DNA from: Sinorhizobium sp. B11
Lineage (GTDB): Bacteria; Pseudomonadota; Alphaproteobacteria; Rhizobiales; Rhizobiaceae
Length of the DNA: 64,000 nt
Direction: 5' to 3'
Assembly (NCBI GenBank): GCA_039725955.1
Contig: CP091034.1
Coordinates: 2,666,001-2,730,000 of the forward strand
In this document: in pieces, positions 19,021 through 25,922 of the stretch
Numbering within the stretch: the stretch's first letter is position 1
Layout: every line of letters begins with the position of its first letter
Translations under genes and position numbers: made by a program
The notes under the pieces: generated by a model
Database searches by the model: none
The model's input: only the letters and a program-made list of their open reading frames with translations
What the model was told of the DNA's origin: nothing

Positions 19021-19117
19021 TGGAGATTGACTGGGCGCACCGGTTTCCCCAAACAATCGGCGTTAACAACTGCACAACGTCAGAGATGCGTGAAGGTCAG
19101 GCCGCTTGTCGATCTCC

Positions 19118-19153
19118 CCCTTGTGGGGGAGATGTCCGGCAGGACAGAGGGGG
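19118..19153 (-). repeat. Interspersed repeat, copy 2 of an inverted pair
   Basis: Reverse complement of the 36 bp at 18985-19020, with no mismatch in my alignment and about 97 bp between the arms. It ends 62 bp before the 3' end of the repressor gene at 19215. The pair marks the left border of the phage-derived block, but that may be coincidence. Confidence 0.7.
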
Positions 19154-19214
19154 GTGCGTCGCGGTGTACCCGTGCTTTTCTCTTTCCACACATCTATGCC
19201 TCCGCCACCGCCCC

Positions 19215-19835
19215 CTAGGGCACCACCGCCAGCACCGGCGTCGCCGTCGTGAGCACCGCCTCCCCGATCCCGCCATCAGGAAAAACCACCCTCGCCTCGC
19301 CGGTCTTGCGGGCGCGGTCGAGCCTGGCGAGGATCTGCCTGCCGCCGGCAAGGCCGCAGATCGAAAGCGCGCCGATCGCGCCGGGCTCGATGCCGTCGGC
19401 CGGCGCAAAGAGCAGCACCGCATCGTCCCAGATCGACAGCGGACCGGAGGAGGCCCGCACCTCAGCGGCGATGATCCGCCGGTTGCGGCTGGCGCCGATC
19501 GAAAGCTGCGCCTTGTCGAGCACGGCCTGCGGCAAGGGCTGCGGCTCGGCGAGCGAACGGACTTCGCCATCCTCGCCGATCACGGCCGAGAGCAGGATCT
19601 TCGGCCCCAGCCCCTCGCCTTCGCGTGTAATTCCTGCGTGGTGCATGACCTCGGTCACGGCTACGCCAAGGAAGCCGGCGATCTCGGCCGCCTCCTCCAT
19701 CGTCATGCGGCGCTTGCCCGAGAAAGTGCGGGAAACGGCAGACGCATCCTTGCCGAGATGGCGGGCGAGCGAGCGCAGCGATTGCCCCCTGTCATCAAGC
19801 TGGCTGTGAAACCAGCTGCCATCGATCTCAGCCAT
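19215..19835 (-). CDS. Phage-type XRE repressor (CI-like)
   Basis: 206 residues. The N-terminal helix-turn-helix (SLRSLARHLGKDASAVSRTF; MTMEEAAEIAGFLGVAVTEV) is joined by a linker to a C-terminal beta-rich domain (about 90-206: LLSAVIGEDGEVRSLAEPQP, SIWDDAVLLFAPADGIEPGA). This resembles the S24/LexA-like dimerisation part, without an obvious Ser-Lys protease dyad. It is divergent from a small Cro-like gene at 20106, the layout of a temperate phage switch. A GTTG-N9-CAAC site lies 37 bp before its start and probably mediates autoregulation. Confidence 0.8.
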   Translation of the reverse strand: MAEIDGSWFHSQLDDRGQSLRSLARHLGKDASAVSRTFSGKRRMTMEEAAEIAGFLGVAVTEVMHHAGITREGEGLGPKILLSAVIGEDGEVRSLAEPQPLPQAVLDKAQLSIGASRNRRIIAAEVRASSGPLSIWDDAVLLFAPADGIEPGAIGALSICGLAGGRQILARLDRARKTGEARVVFPDGGIGEAVLTTATPVLAVVP

Positions 19836-19871
19836 TCAGCGTCCCCATGCAATATGCAGCGTTGCTCATTT

Positions 19872-19888
19872 GTTGCAAAAAACGCAAC
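19872..19888. promoter_or_regulatory. Operator-like site 1, GTTG-N9-CAAC
   Basis: GTTGCAAAAAACGCAAC: an inverted half-site pair (GTTGC/GCAAC) 37 bp upstream of the repressor start. The same GTTG-N9-CAAC frame recurs at 20040 and 21070, with a variant at 21091. Confidence 0.6.
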
Positions 19889-20039
19889 AAGGCGCAAGCA
19901 ACCGCACCGGGCTTTTTAGCGTCAACCTTTGACATGGTTGATCTGTTCAAGTTGCAGGATCGCCCGCAATTTCGGTGAGAAACGGCGTTACAGGCGTCAA
20001 AAAATAAAAGATAGGTATTTTTTCCTATTTCGGATTGAC

Positions 20040-20056
20040 GTTGCGATTTCGACAAC
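20040..20056. promoter_or_regulatory. Operator-like site 2, GTTG-N9-CAAC
   Basis: GTTGCGATTTCGACAAC lies 50 bp before the Cro-like gene, in the position of an early rightward operator. It differs from site 3 (21070) at only two central bases. Confidence 0.65.
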
Positions 20057-20105
20057 ATAATCTCAACCACAACAACAAGAGCCGCACGGCAGGAGGAAGA
20101 TCAGC

Positions 20106-20333
20106 ATGGCAAAGGCCCGGACGCCCTGGCAGAAGGTTGCCGCCAAACTGGCGCTGACGCCGAGCGGGCTTGCAGCCGAGCTCAAGCGCCATCGCTCCAA
20201 GATTTCGCGGGCGCTGAGGGATGAGCGCGGCCTCATCAATGGTCGCGACCAGCTGATGCTTCTGCAGGCGGCAAGGCGCCTTGGCGTTTCGCTCACCCTC
20301 GCCGACCTCATGCCGGAGGAAGAGGATGCGTAA
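20106..20333 (+). CDS. Small Cro-like helix-turn-helix protein
   Basis: 75 residues behind a GGAGGAAGATCAGC ribosome site. The HTH reads KVAAKLALTPSGLAAELKRHRSKISRALRDERG, with a further helix (DQLMLLQAARRLGVSLTLADLM). Size, position opposite the repressor, and an operator-like site in its promoter fit a Cro/CII-like early regulator. Its stop overlaps the start of the next gene by 8 bp. Confidence 0.7.
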   Translation: MAKARTPWQKVAAKLALTPSGLAAELKRHRSKISRALRDERGLINGRDQLMLLQAARRLGVSLTLADLMPEEEDA

Positions 20334-20538
20334 GGAACCGCTCTCCATGCTGGCGCAGTCGGAGCTGATCGATGCGCTCGTCGGGCGCTGCGTCATGCGC
20401 GGCGGGGCGGTCGCCGCAGAAACGCTGCTTTCCATCGATCGCAAAGATGTCGACGACCTCGTGCATCTCGCCAGCCGGCTGCGCCGCCTTGCCCTCTTCG
20501 AAGACCGTATCCGGGCGATGGTGATGGCCTCTTCCTAG
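20326..20538 (+). CDS. Small phage-block protein, 70 residues
   Basis: Starts at the ATG at 20326, overlapping the previous stop by 8 bp, with GGAGGAAGAG just before it. The product (MRKEPLSMLAQSELIDALVG, then AETLLSIDRKDVDDLVHLASRLRRLALFEDR) is helical and has no recognised domain. Coupling to the Cro-like gene suggests an early accessory role in the same operon. Confidence 0.65.
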   Translation: MRKEPLSMLAQSELIDALVGRCVMRGGAVAAETLLSIDRKDVDDLVHLASRLRRLALFEDRIRAMVMASS

Positions 20539-20600
20539 GCGCTGCCGCACCGGCACCAATTCGCATTGTCACAAGAATTCCAGATCCAGTGAGGCTCCAT

Positions 20601-21002
20601 ATGCAGACGATCACCACACGCCCGACCCCATCGGCAACCCCCGCCCCACTCACCATCGTCAGGCCCCTGCTCTGCCCCTGTTGCAAGCAGCCGGTCACCG
20701 CGCCGCAGCCGGAGATCGTCATCGATCACTTCGGCCTGACGCCGATGGAAGGCCGCATCTTCCATGCGGTCTGGAAGGGCAAGGGCATGCCCGTCATCAC
20801 CGAGCGCATCTTCACCGCCATGTATATCGACGATCCCGATGGCGGCCCTTCGCCGGACAAGATGTATCTCGCCTTCAAGGTCGCCCTTTGCCACCTGCGC
20901 CAGAAGCTGGAAGGCTCCGGCATCGGCATTGCCAATGTCGGCTATCGCCGCGGCTACCGGCTGGTGCTGGAAGGCAAGTTTCCCAATTCCTCCTCGCGAT
21001 AA
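20601..21002 (+). CDS. Winged-helix DNA-binding protein with CxxC motif
   Basis: 133 residues from the ATG at 20601 (GTGAGG upstream). The N-terminal part contains PLLCPCCKQPV, a CPxC knuckle that may bind zinc together with other ligands. The rest resembles the OmpR/PhoB effector domain: LTPMEGRIFHAVWKGKGMPV, ITERIFTAMYIDDPDGGP, KMYLAFKVALCHLRQKLEGS and the wing VGYRRGYRLVLEG. There is no receiver domain. It is the third ORF of the early operon, so it probably regulates or loads onto phage DNA. Confidence 0.7.
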   Translation: MQTITTRPTPSATPAPLTIVRPLLCPCCKQPVTAPQPEIVIDHFGLTPMEGRIFHAVWKGKGMPVITERIFTAMYIDDPDGGPSPDKMYLAFKVALCHLRQKLEGSGIGIANVGYRRGYRLVLEGKFPNSSSR

Positions 21003-21069
21003 GCCGCCCACTCGACAATCCCCGAAAGCGCGAAATGACCATGGCCGCCGCCCGCACTGCGCCGGCCAT

Positions 21070-21086
21070 GTTGCGATAACGACAAC
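21070..21086. promoter_or_regulatory. Operator-like site 3, GTTG-N9-CAAC
   Basis: GTTGCGATAACGACAAC lies 21 bp before the primase start, nearly identical to site 2. It suggests that the primase-helicase unit has its own repressor-controlled promoter. Confidence 0.6.
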
Positions 21087-21090
21087 ATTC

Positions 21091-21107
21091 CTTGCAAGAG
21101 CCGCAAC
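21091..21107. promoter_or_regulatory. Operator-like site 4, CTTG-N9-CAAC (variant)
   Basis: CTTGCAAGAGCCGCAAC directly abuts the ATG at 21108 and keeps the 17-bp spacing of the other sites with one arm changed. It overlaps the place of the ribosome site, so binding here could block translation-initiation-region transcription. Weakest of the four. Confidence 0.4.
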
Positions 21108-21548
21108 ATGCCTGCAGATCTCGAACGGCTTCGCCGCGATGTGTCGCTGTCTGAGACGGCGGCGCGCTATGGCTGCAGGCTGCAGAGGAACGGGCATGAG
21201 CATATCGCCTGCTGCCCCTTCCATGCCGAGGAAACGCCCTCCTTCACCATCTTCAGGGGGCAGGACGGCATCGAGCGCTTCCATTGTTTCGGTTGCGGCG
21301 CCGGCGGCGACGTGCTCGATTTCGTGCGGCAGATCAAGGGCGTCGATCTGGCGGAAGCCATCCGCCTTCTCGACGGCGGCAGCCGCTCCGATGGCGCCGG
21401 GCATATCAGGCCGAACATAACCCCGCGCGCGCAGCAGGTGCGCGATCCCTATGAAGGCATCACGCCGCTTCCGCCTCCCTCCGAGCCGGTCATACCCGGC
21501 GTCCGCATCCGCCTCTACAACCCCAAGCGCAAGGGCGACCGCTCCTAA
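21108..21548 (+). CDS. CHC2 zinc-finger primase domain (N-terminal piece of split primase)
   Basis: 146 residues. The DnaG-type zinc finger is intact: CCPFHAEETPSFTIF followed by FHCFGCGAGGDVLDFVRQIK, giving the C-H-C-C set. A Pro-rich linker ends NPKRKGDRS at a TAA (21546-21548). The same frame continues without another stop as WGAFAPSMVFPYRQADG into the toprim-helicase protein at 21570. The two are therefore very likely one primase-helicase gene broken by a nonsense codon. On its own this piece could bind template DNA but not make primers. Confidence 0.8.
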   Translation: MPADLERLRRDVSLSETAARYGCRLQRNGHEHIACCPFHAEETPSFTIFRGQDGIERFHCFGCGAGGDVLDFVRQIKGVDLAEAIRLLDGGSRSDGAGHIRPNITPRAQQVRDPYEGITPLPPPSEPVIPGVRIRLYNPKRKGDRS

Positions 21549-21569
21549 TGGGGCGCTTTCGCTCCCTCC

Positions 21570-23645
21570 ATGGTCTTTCCCTATCGGCAGGCCGATGGCG
21601 CCCTGATCGGCTATGTGCTGCGCCATGACCTGCCCGACGAGGGCAAGGAAACGCCGATGGTCATGTTCGTCCGCCTGCCGGACGGCAAGGAGACCTGGTG
21701 CCGTTACCCTTTTCCCAGGCCGCGCCCGCTCTACGGCCTCGAAACGCTCGGCAAGACAAAGCAGGTGATCGTCGTCGAGGGCGAGAAATGCCGCGACCGG
21801 CTGGCGAAGAAATCCGGCCGCATCGTTCTTTCCTGGGCCGGCGGCACGCAGGGCGTCAAACATACGGACTGGTCGCCGTTATCGGGCCGCGACGTGGTGA
21901 TCTGGCCGGATTTCGATGCGCCCGGCCTTTCGACGGCAGACGAGATCGCCGCCATCCTCTTGAGCCTCGGCGCGCGCGTCCGGCTGACGGGTCTTACCGA
22001 TGCCGGAGCAGCCTCCGATCTCGGCCATTTCAGCTATGCCGACTGGCAGGCCGGCCGTCTTCCCTGCCGCGGCTGGGACAGCGCCGATGCCGTCGATGCC
22101 GGCTGGACGCGCCTCGATCTCGATGCCTTCATGCGCGCCACGATCCGCCGCCACCTGGCCGCGCCGGTCGAGCCGCCGCCGGCGACAGAAGAACCGGAGC
22201 AGAGCGCACCGAATGCCCCGCCCGCGGGCGCCGATGGCATAGACAGCATGCCGGAATGGTTTCCGAGCCAGCCTTTCGGCTCCGAAGTCTGGCTGGCGCG
22301 CATCTTCAACGAACATCTGGCGAAAGCCTGCGGCGGGCGGATCGTGCGCGCCGACGGCAGGTTCTGGGCCTATGGCCCCTCCGCCTGGCGCTCGATCTCC
22401 GAACAGAAGATCCGCCTTGCCATGCATGCCTTCGATGCCATCGGTATCGGCCCGAAGGAAAAGCCGCTGAAGCTCGGCCGGCACATGATCGACGGCATCG
22501 TCAACGAATTCGGCACGCGCACCACCGAGGCCGGCTTCTTCGGCAATTCGGCCATCGGCGTCAATGCGCTGAACTGCACCATCACTCTCGATGAGGCTGG
22601 CAAGGTGACCTGCCGCGCGCACGACCCTGATGACCGCTTCCGCTTCACGATCGCAGCGGATTACAACCTGCATACCGAAAGCCATCCGCCCGAGGGCTCG
22701 CTCCTGCACAAGCTGCTCCACGGCGCCTTTCAGGGCGATCCCGATGCCGCCGGCAAGATCGACCTCGTGGCCGAAATGCTGGGAGCGGCCGCCTTCGGCC
22801 TTGCCACCCGCATCCGCCAGCCGAAAGCCTTCATCCTGCTCGGCGAAACCGCCAGCAATGGCAAATCCACCATCGCCTCGCTCTTTCGCGCGCTGCTGCC
22901 GGAAGGAGCCGTCTCCTCCATTTCGCCCGCCTTCTTCAATGATGAAAAGCGCATCATCAATCTCGCCGGCAAGGCGGCGAACGTCGCAGACGAGCTGAGT
23001 GCTGCGGCCATCGCGGGCGAAGAGTTCAAGGCAGCCGTCACCGGCAACCCGATTGAGGGCCGCAGCCTCTACAAGGATGTCGAGAGTTTCATCCCCCGGG
23101 CGCTGCATTGCTTCACGACCAATACCCTGCCCCGCTTCAATGGCGGCATAGATCGAGGCCTGCGCCGCCGCCTCGTCGTCATCCAGTTCAATCGCAGCAT
23201 TCCCGAGCATGAGGTCATTCCCGATATTGCCGAGCGCATCGCAAGCGAAGAGCTGGAACTGCTGCTCGGCCTTGCCGTATCGGGCGCCCAGCGGCTGAAG
23301 CGCAACGGCCACTACACCATTCCCGCAAGCTCGAAGGAGGCGCTGAACGCCTGGCTGCTGCTCGACCCGCTCAATGAATGGTTCGATATCCGCATCGAGC
23401 CCGCGGAAACTGAGCCATCGGGCGGCTGGCTGCGCACGGCCAAACTCTTCGAGGATTTCCGCAAATGGGCGATCGACCAGGGCTACCGCGAAAACTTCCT
23501 GCCGCCCGTCAACACCTTCTCCCAGCGCCTGAAATCCATGCCCGACGTGCGCCTGGTACGGTTTGCAAACGGCATGGTGGCCCAAGGGGTGATCCTGAAG
23601 GAAGCCGCACTTGCCGCTGCCAACAATTATGCCGACGTGTTCTGA
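21570..23645 (+). CDS. Toprim-SF3 helicase (phage primase-helicase, C-terminal piece)
   Basis: 691 residues. Near the start is a toprim-like domain (VIVVEGEKCRDRLAKK; VIWPDFDAPGLSTADEIA), giving the E and DxD metal ligands. From about residue 240 the D5/SF3 helicase region follows, with Walker A GETASNGKSTIASLF, Walker B NVADELSAAA, sensor region HCFTTNTLPRF and GIDRGLRRRLVVIQF. The C-terminal 90 residues form a small winged-helix-like cap. The ATG at 21570 has no ribosome site and lies in frame with the zinc-finger ORF across one TAA, so it may be silent unless read-through or re-initiation occurs. It would drive replication of a phage or plasmid-like element. Confidence 0.85.
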   Translation: MVFPYRQADGALIGYVLRHDLPDEGKETPMVMFVRLPDGKETWCRYPFPRPRPLYGLETLGKTKQVIVVEGEKCRDRLAKKSGRIVLSWAGGTQGVKHTDWSPLSGRDVVIWPDFDAPGLSTADEIAAILLSLGARVRLTGLTDAGAASDLGHFSYADWQAGRLPCRGWDSADAVDAGWTRLDLDAFMRATIRRHLAAPVEPPPATEEPEQSAPNAPPAGADGIDSMPEWFPSQPFGSEVWLARIFNEHLAKACGGRIVRADGRFWAYGPSAWRSISEQKIRLAMHAFDAIGIGPKEKPLKLGRHMIDGIVNEFGTRTTEAGFFGNSAIGVNALNCTITLDEAGKVTCRAHDPDDRFRFTIAADYNLHTESHPPEGSLLHKLLHGAFQGDPDAAGKIDLVAEMLGAAAFGLATRIRQPKAFILLGETASNGKSTIASLFRALLPEGAVSSISPAFFNDEKRIINLAGKAANVADELSAAAIAGEEFKAAVTGNPIEGRSLYKDVESFIPRALHCFTTNTLPRFNGGIDRGLRRRLVVIQFNRSIPEHEVIPDIAERIASEELELLLGLAVSGAQRLKRNGHYTIPASSKEALNAWLLLDPLNEWFDIRIEPAETEPSGGWLRTAKLFEDFRKWAIDQGYRENFLPPVNTFSQRLKSMPDVRLVRFANGMVAQGVILKEAALAAANNYADVF

Positions 23646-24049
23646 GCCCTGCCGTGTGGTGTGAAACTCCCGCCTTCCGCTCTGCCGCAGAAGGCGAACG
23701 CCTCCCTAGCCCAATATGATTAGGAACGATCCGCCCGGAATTCGGGTTGTTTTGTCGGCCCCTCAGTGGCCGGCCGCCGCGCCCCACTCCGCCTTCCTGT
23801 AGCGGAGGCGGCGGCCACTCTTTTCCCTTCAGCCACATCGCAGGCGCGCCGCGATCCTCGCGTCCCGAACGGCCATCGAAGATGCCGGCCAGGCCCTGCA
23901 TCCGGCCCCGCTTCCTCACATCGGCAAGAGCCGCCGCATTGCCGCTTCAACACCTGATTTGCCGGCCGCTCCGCCTGCGGTCACCATGCCACGGCTGCAA
24001 CTGTTGCCGTCGGAAGGTTGTCGCGATCCGACCGACAAAGGAACGTGAC
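23646..24049. other. Non-coding stretch between helicase and endolysin
   Basis: No convincing gene in 404 bp. It contains a GC-rich imperfect inverted repeat: AGTGGCCGGCCGCC near 23765 against GGCGGCGGCCACT ending near 23820. The frame open through the region into the endolysin gene reads Pro/Arg-rich nonsense. Confidence 0.5.
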
Positions 24050-24841
24050 ATGACCGCGGCAAATTTTCCCGAATGCCTCTCCATCACACTTGCATCCGAA
24101 GGCGGCCTCTCCACCGAGCGTACCGACCCCGGCAACTGGACCGGCGGCAGGATCGGCAAGGGCACGCTGAAAGGCACCAAATACGGTATCTCGGCCGCCG
24201 CCTTCCCAAATCTCGACATCCGCAACCTCACCCTCGACGACGTCAGACCCATCTACAAGGCGAAATACTGGGACGAAGTCGGCGGCGACACCCTGCCCCC
24301 CGGCTTCGACCTCGCCACCTTCGACTACGCCGTCAATTCCGGCCCCGCCCGGGCCCTCCGCGACGCCCAGACCGTGATCGGCGCCCCCGCCGACGGCAAA
24401 ACCGGCCCCATCACCCGCCTGCACGCAGCCACTGCCGGCGTGAAGGAAATCAAGTCGCTCTGCGCGAGAAGGCTGGGCTTCATGCAGAGCCTGGCCATCT
24501 GGAAAACCTACGGCAAGGGCTGGAGCGCACGCGTGGCGAAGATCGAGGCGAAAGCCGTGGCGATGTATCTCCGTGGACAGCCGGGTGTGGATGCCAAGGC
24601 CGTGCTGGCGGACGAGGCGGACAAGGCGGAGAAGTCGGCGGGTACGCTGCAGAAGGCGGGCGCCGCAATCGCCGTGTCGGCATCGGGCGGCGCTGGCACG
24701 GGCGCGGCGCTGCCAGCCGAGCCGAATTTGCTCGTGCTTGGCGTGGTGATGGTTCTTGGACTGGTCGTGGCGGGTATGCTGGTCGTGAAGGCCGCAAGAG
24801 AAAAGCAACGCGCAGAGGCATACCGGGCGGCCGGGCGGTAG
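24050..24841 (+). CDS. GH108-family endolysin with C-terminal membrane segment
   Basis: 263 residues from the ATG at 24050 (AAAGGAACGTGAC upstream). The glycoside hydrolase 108 domain has its catalytic Glu in SITLASEGGLSTERTDPGNW, followed by KGTKYGISAAAFPNLDIRNL and VRPIYKAKYWDEVGGDTLPP. A peptidoglycan-binding type-3 region follows (LATFDYAVNSGPARALRDAQ; KTGPITRLHAA). Past residue 200 an Ala-rich helix leads to a C-terminal membrane segment (LLVLGVVMVLGLVVAGMLVV). It would cut the cell wall for phage release; the membrane anchor may restrain it. No holin is recognised next to it. Confidence 0.88.
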   Translation: MTAANFPECLSITLASEGGLSTERTDPGNWTGGRIGKGTLKGTKYGISAAAFPNLDIRNLTLDDVRPIYKAKYWDEVGGDTLPPGFDLATFDYAVNSGPARALRDAQTVIGAPADGKTGPITRLHAATAGVKEIKSLCARRLGFMQSLAIWKTYGKGWSARVAKIEAKAVAMYLRGQPGVDAKAVLADEADKAEKSAGTLQKAGAAIAVSASGGAGTGAALPAEPNLLVLGVVMVLGLVVAGMLVVKAAREKQRAEAYRAAGR

Positions 24842-25052
24842 CGACGGAAGCTGGTCCCCTCGGATGTGAACGTCACCGGCTCGCTGAGCGGCGCATACAT
24901 CCCTTATCCCCCAAGGTGCTTCCGAGAAAGGGGCTGTCGCTCGCGACTACACACACGTCGTCCACTCATGATGTTTTCAACCATATCTAGAAGAAAAAAG
25001 AAATCTCGAAGAACATAATTCCCGCAGCACGAGAATCAAAATAAAGATACCC

Positions 25053-25101
25053 CGCCAATCACAGCACAAGAGGCTGTGCGCAGCATAATTGAGGGATAAT
25101 C
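25053..25101 (+). repeat. Duplicated leader, copy 1
   Basis: CGCCAATCACAGCA at the start, then GCAGCATAATTGAGG, ending immediately before an ATG 49 bp downstream. The same block precedes the second lipoprotein gene with the same 49-bp spacing. Confidence 0.75.
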
Positions 25102-25443
25102 ATGCGCGCCTATATTGCATTGACATTGATCGCCACCGGATTGCTCACCGGCTGTGTGCCGACCGAGAAACAATATGATGCAGCTGTCAGAGTGGCGCGG
25201 GGCAGCGAGAGTCAGAGAAACGGGCTTTTGAACGATTGCATCAGGCAGCTCGGCTTATCCGACACGAAGTCCCGCCATAACGCCGCACTCTTCCTGAACG
25301 TGGCAGAAAAGGACGCTCCGAAGATTGCCTGTGGCCGATACACAAATGCGATCGTTTCCGGCGACATAACCTACCAGGATATGCTCGACATCAAAAATCA
25401 CCGCTACACCCCGAAGCTGATCAAGATCTTCCGGGGCGGTTGA
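25102..25443 (+). CDS. Small lipoprotein, first of a tandem pair
   Basis: 113 residues. A lipoprotein signal (MRAYIALTLIATGLLTGC, cleavage before Cys18) is followed by VPTEKQYDAAVRVARGSESQ, a Cys (LLNDCIRQLGL) and a second Cys (APKIACGRYTNAIVSGDITYQD). The two Cys of the mature domain may form a disulfide. It is about 40% similar by eye to the next gene. Family not recognised. It probably sits on the outer membrane. Confidence 0.8.
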   Translation: MRAYIALTLIATGLLTGCVPTEKQYDAAVRVARGSESQRNGLLNDCIRQLGLSDTKSRHNAALFLNVAEKDAPKIACGRYTNAIVSGDITYQDMLDIKNHRYTPKLIKIFRGG

Positions 25444-25464
25444 GGCAGACGCTTCGAGATGCCT

Positions 25465-25513
25465 CGCCAATCACAGCAAAAAACACTGTCCGCAGCATAA
25501 TTGAGGAATAATC
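25465..25513 (+). repeat. Duplicated leader, copy 2
   Basis: Same block as 25053-25101 with a few changes in its middle. The GCAGCATAATTGAGG core and the distance to the ATG are unchanged, so promoter, leader and gene were duplicated together. Confidence 0.75.
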
Positions 25514-25852
25514 ATGCGTGCCACTATTGCAATAACATTGATTGCCGGACTGCTCGCAGGCTGCGCGCCGACGCAGCAGGAATATCAAGCCACTGTCACG
25601 GCGCTGCAAGGCAGTCCTCGGTTGAGGACGGAGGCGCTTAACAATTGCGTCCAGCGTCTGAGCAGGCTCGACAAGAGCACACTTCACGACGGCGCCGTTC
25701 TCATGAACGTCTCGGATAAGGATGCGCCTCGGGTCGGCTGCGCGCGCATGCAAAAAGCTCTGGTCTCCGGCCGGGCAACCTATCAGGATGCGGTCGACAT
25801 CACGAACAACCGCATGACGCCGAGAGTCATCAAGATCTTCCAGGACCGCTAA
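25514..25852 (+). CDS. Small lipoprotein, second of a tandem pair
   Basis: 112 residues with a lipobox (LIAGLLAGC). The mature part parallels the first copy: PTQQEYQATVTALQGSPRLR, LNNCVQRLSRL, VSDKDAPRVGCARMQKALVS, GRATYQDAVDITNNRMTPRV. Both Cys are kept while many surface positions differ, which suggests an old, functional duplication and not a recent artefact. Outer-membrane or periplasmic location is inferred; function unknown. Confidence 0.8.
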   Translation: MRATIAITLIAGLLAGCAPTQQEYQATVTALQGSPRLRTEALNNCVQRLSRLDKSTLHDGAVLMNVSDKDAPRVGCARMQKALVSGRATYQDAVDITNNRMTPRVIKIFQDR

Positions 25853-25877
25853 GGCGGAAAGCGTCAAATGTCGCAAT

Positions 25878-25909
25878 GCGCCCGCCCTTGCGAACGGAAG
25901 GGCGGGCGC
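25878..25909. terminator. Strong bidirectional hairpin
   Basis: GCGCCCGCCCTT and AAGGGCGGGCGC form a perfect 12-bp stem with an 8-base loop between the second lipoprotein gene and the convergent gene ending at 25923. Confidence 0.65.
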
Positions 25910-25922
25910 AGGGCGGCAAGAC

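Noticed and set aside
18985-19153. Inverted repeats as ends of an insertion sequence
   Set aside because: Only about 97 bp separate the arms, with no transposase and no target duplication; better read as two interspersed repeats.
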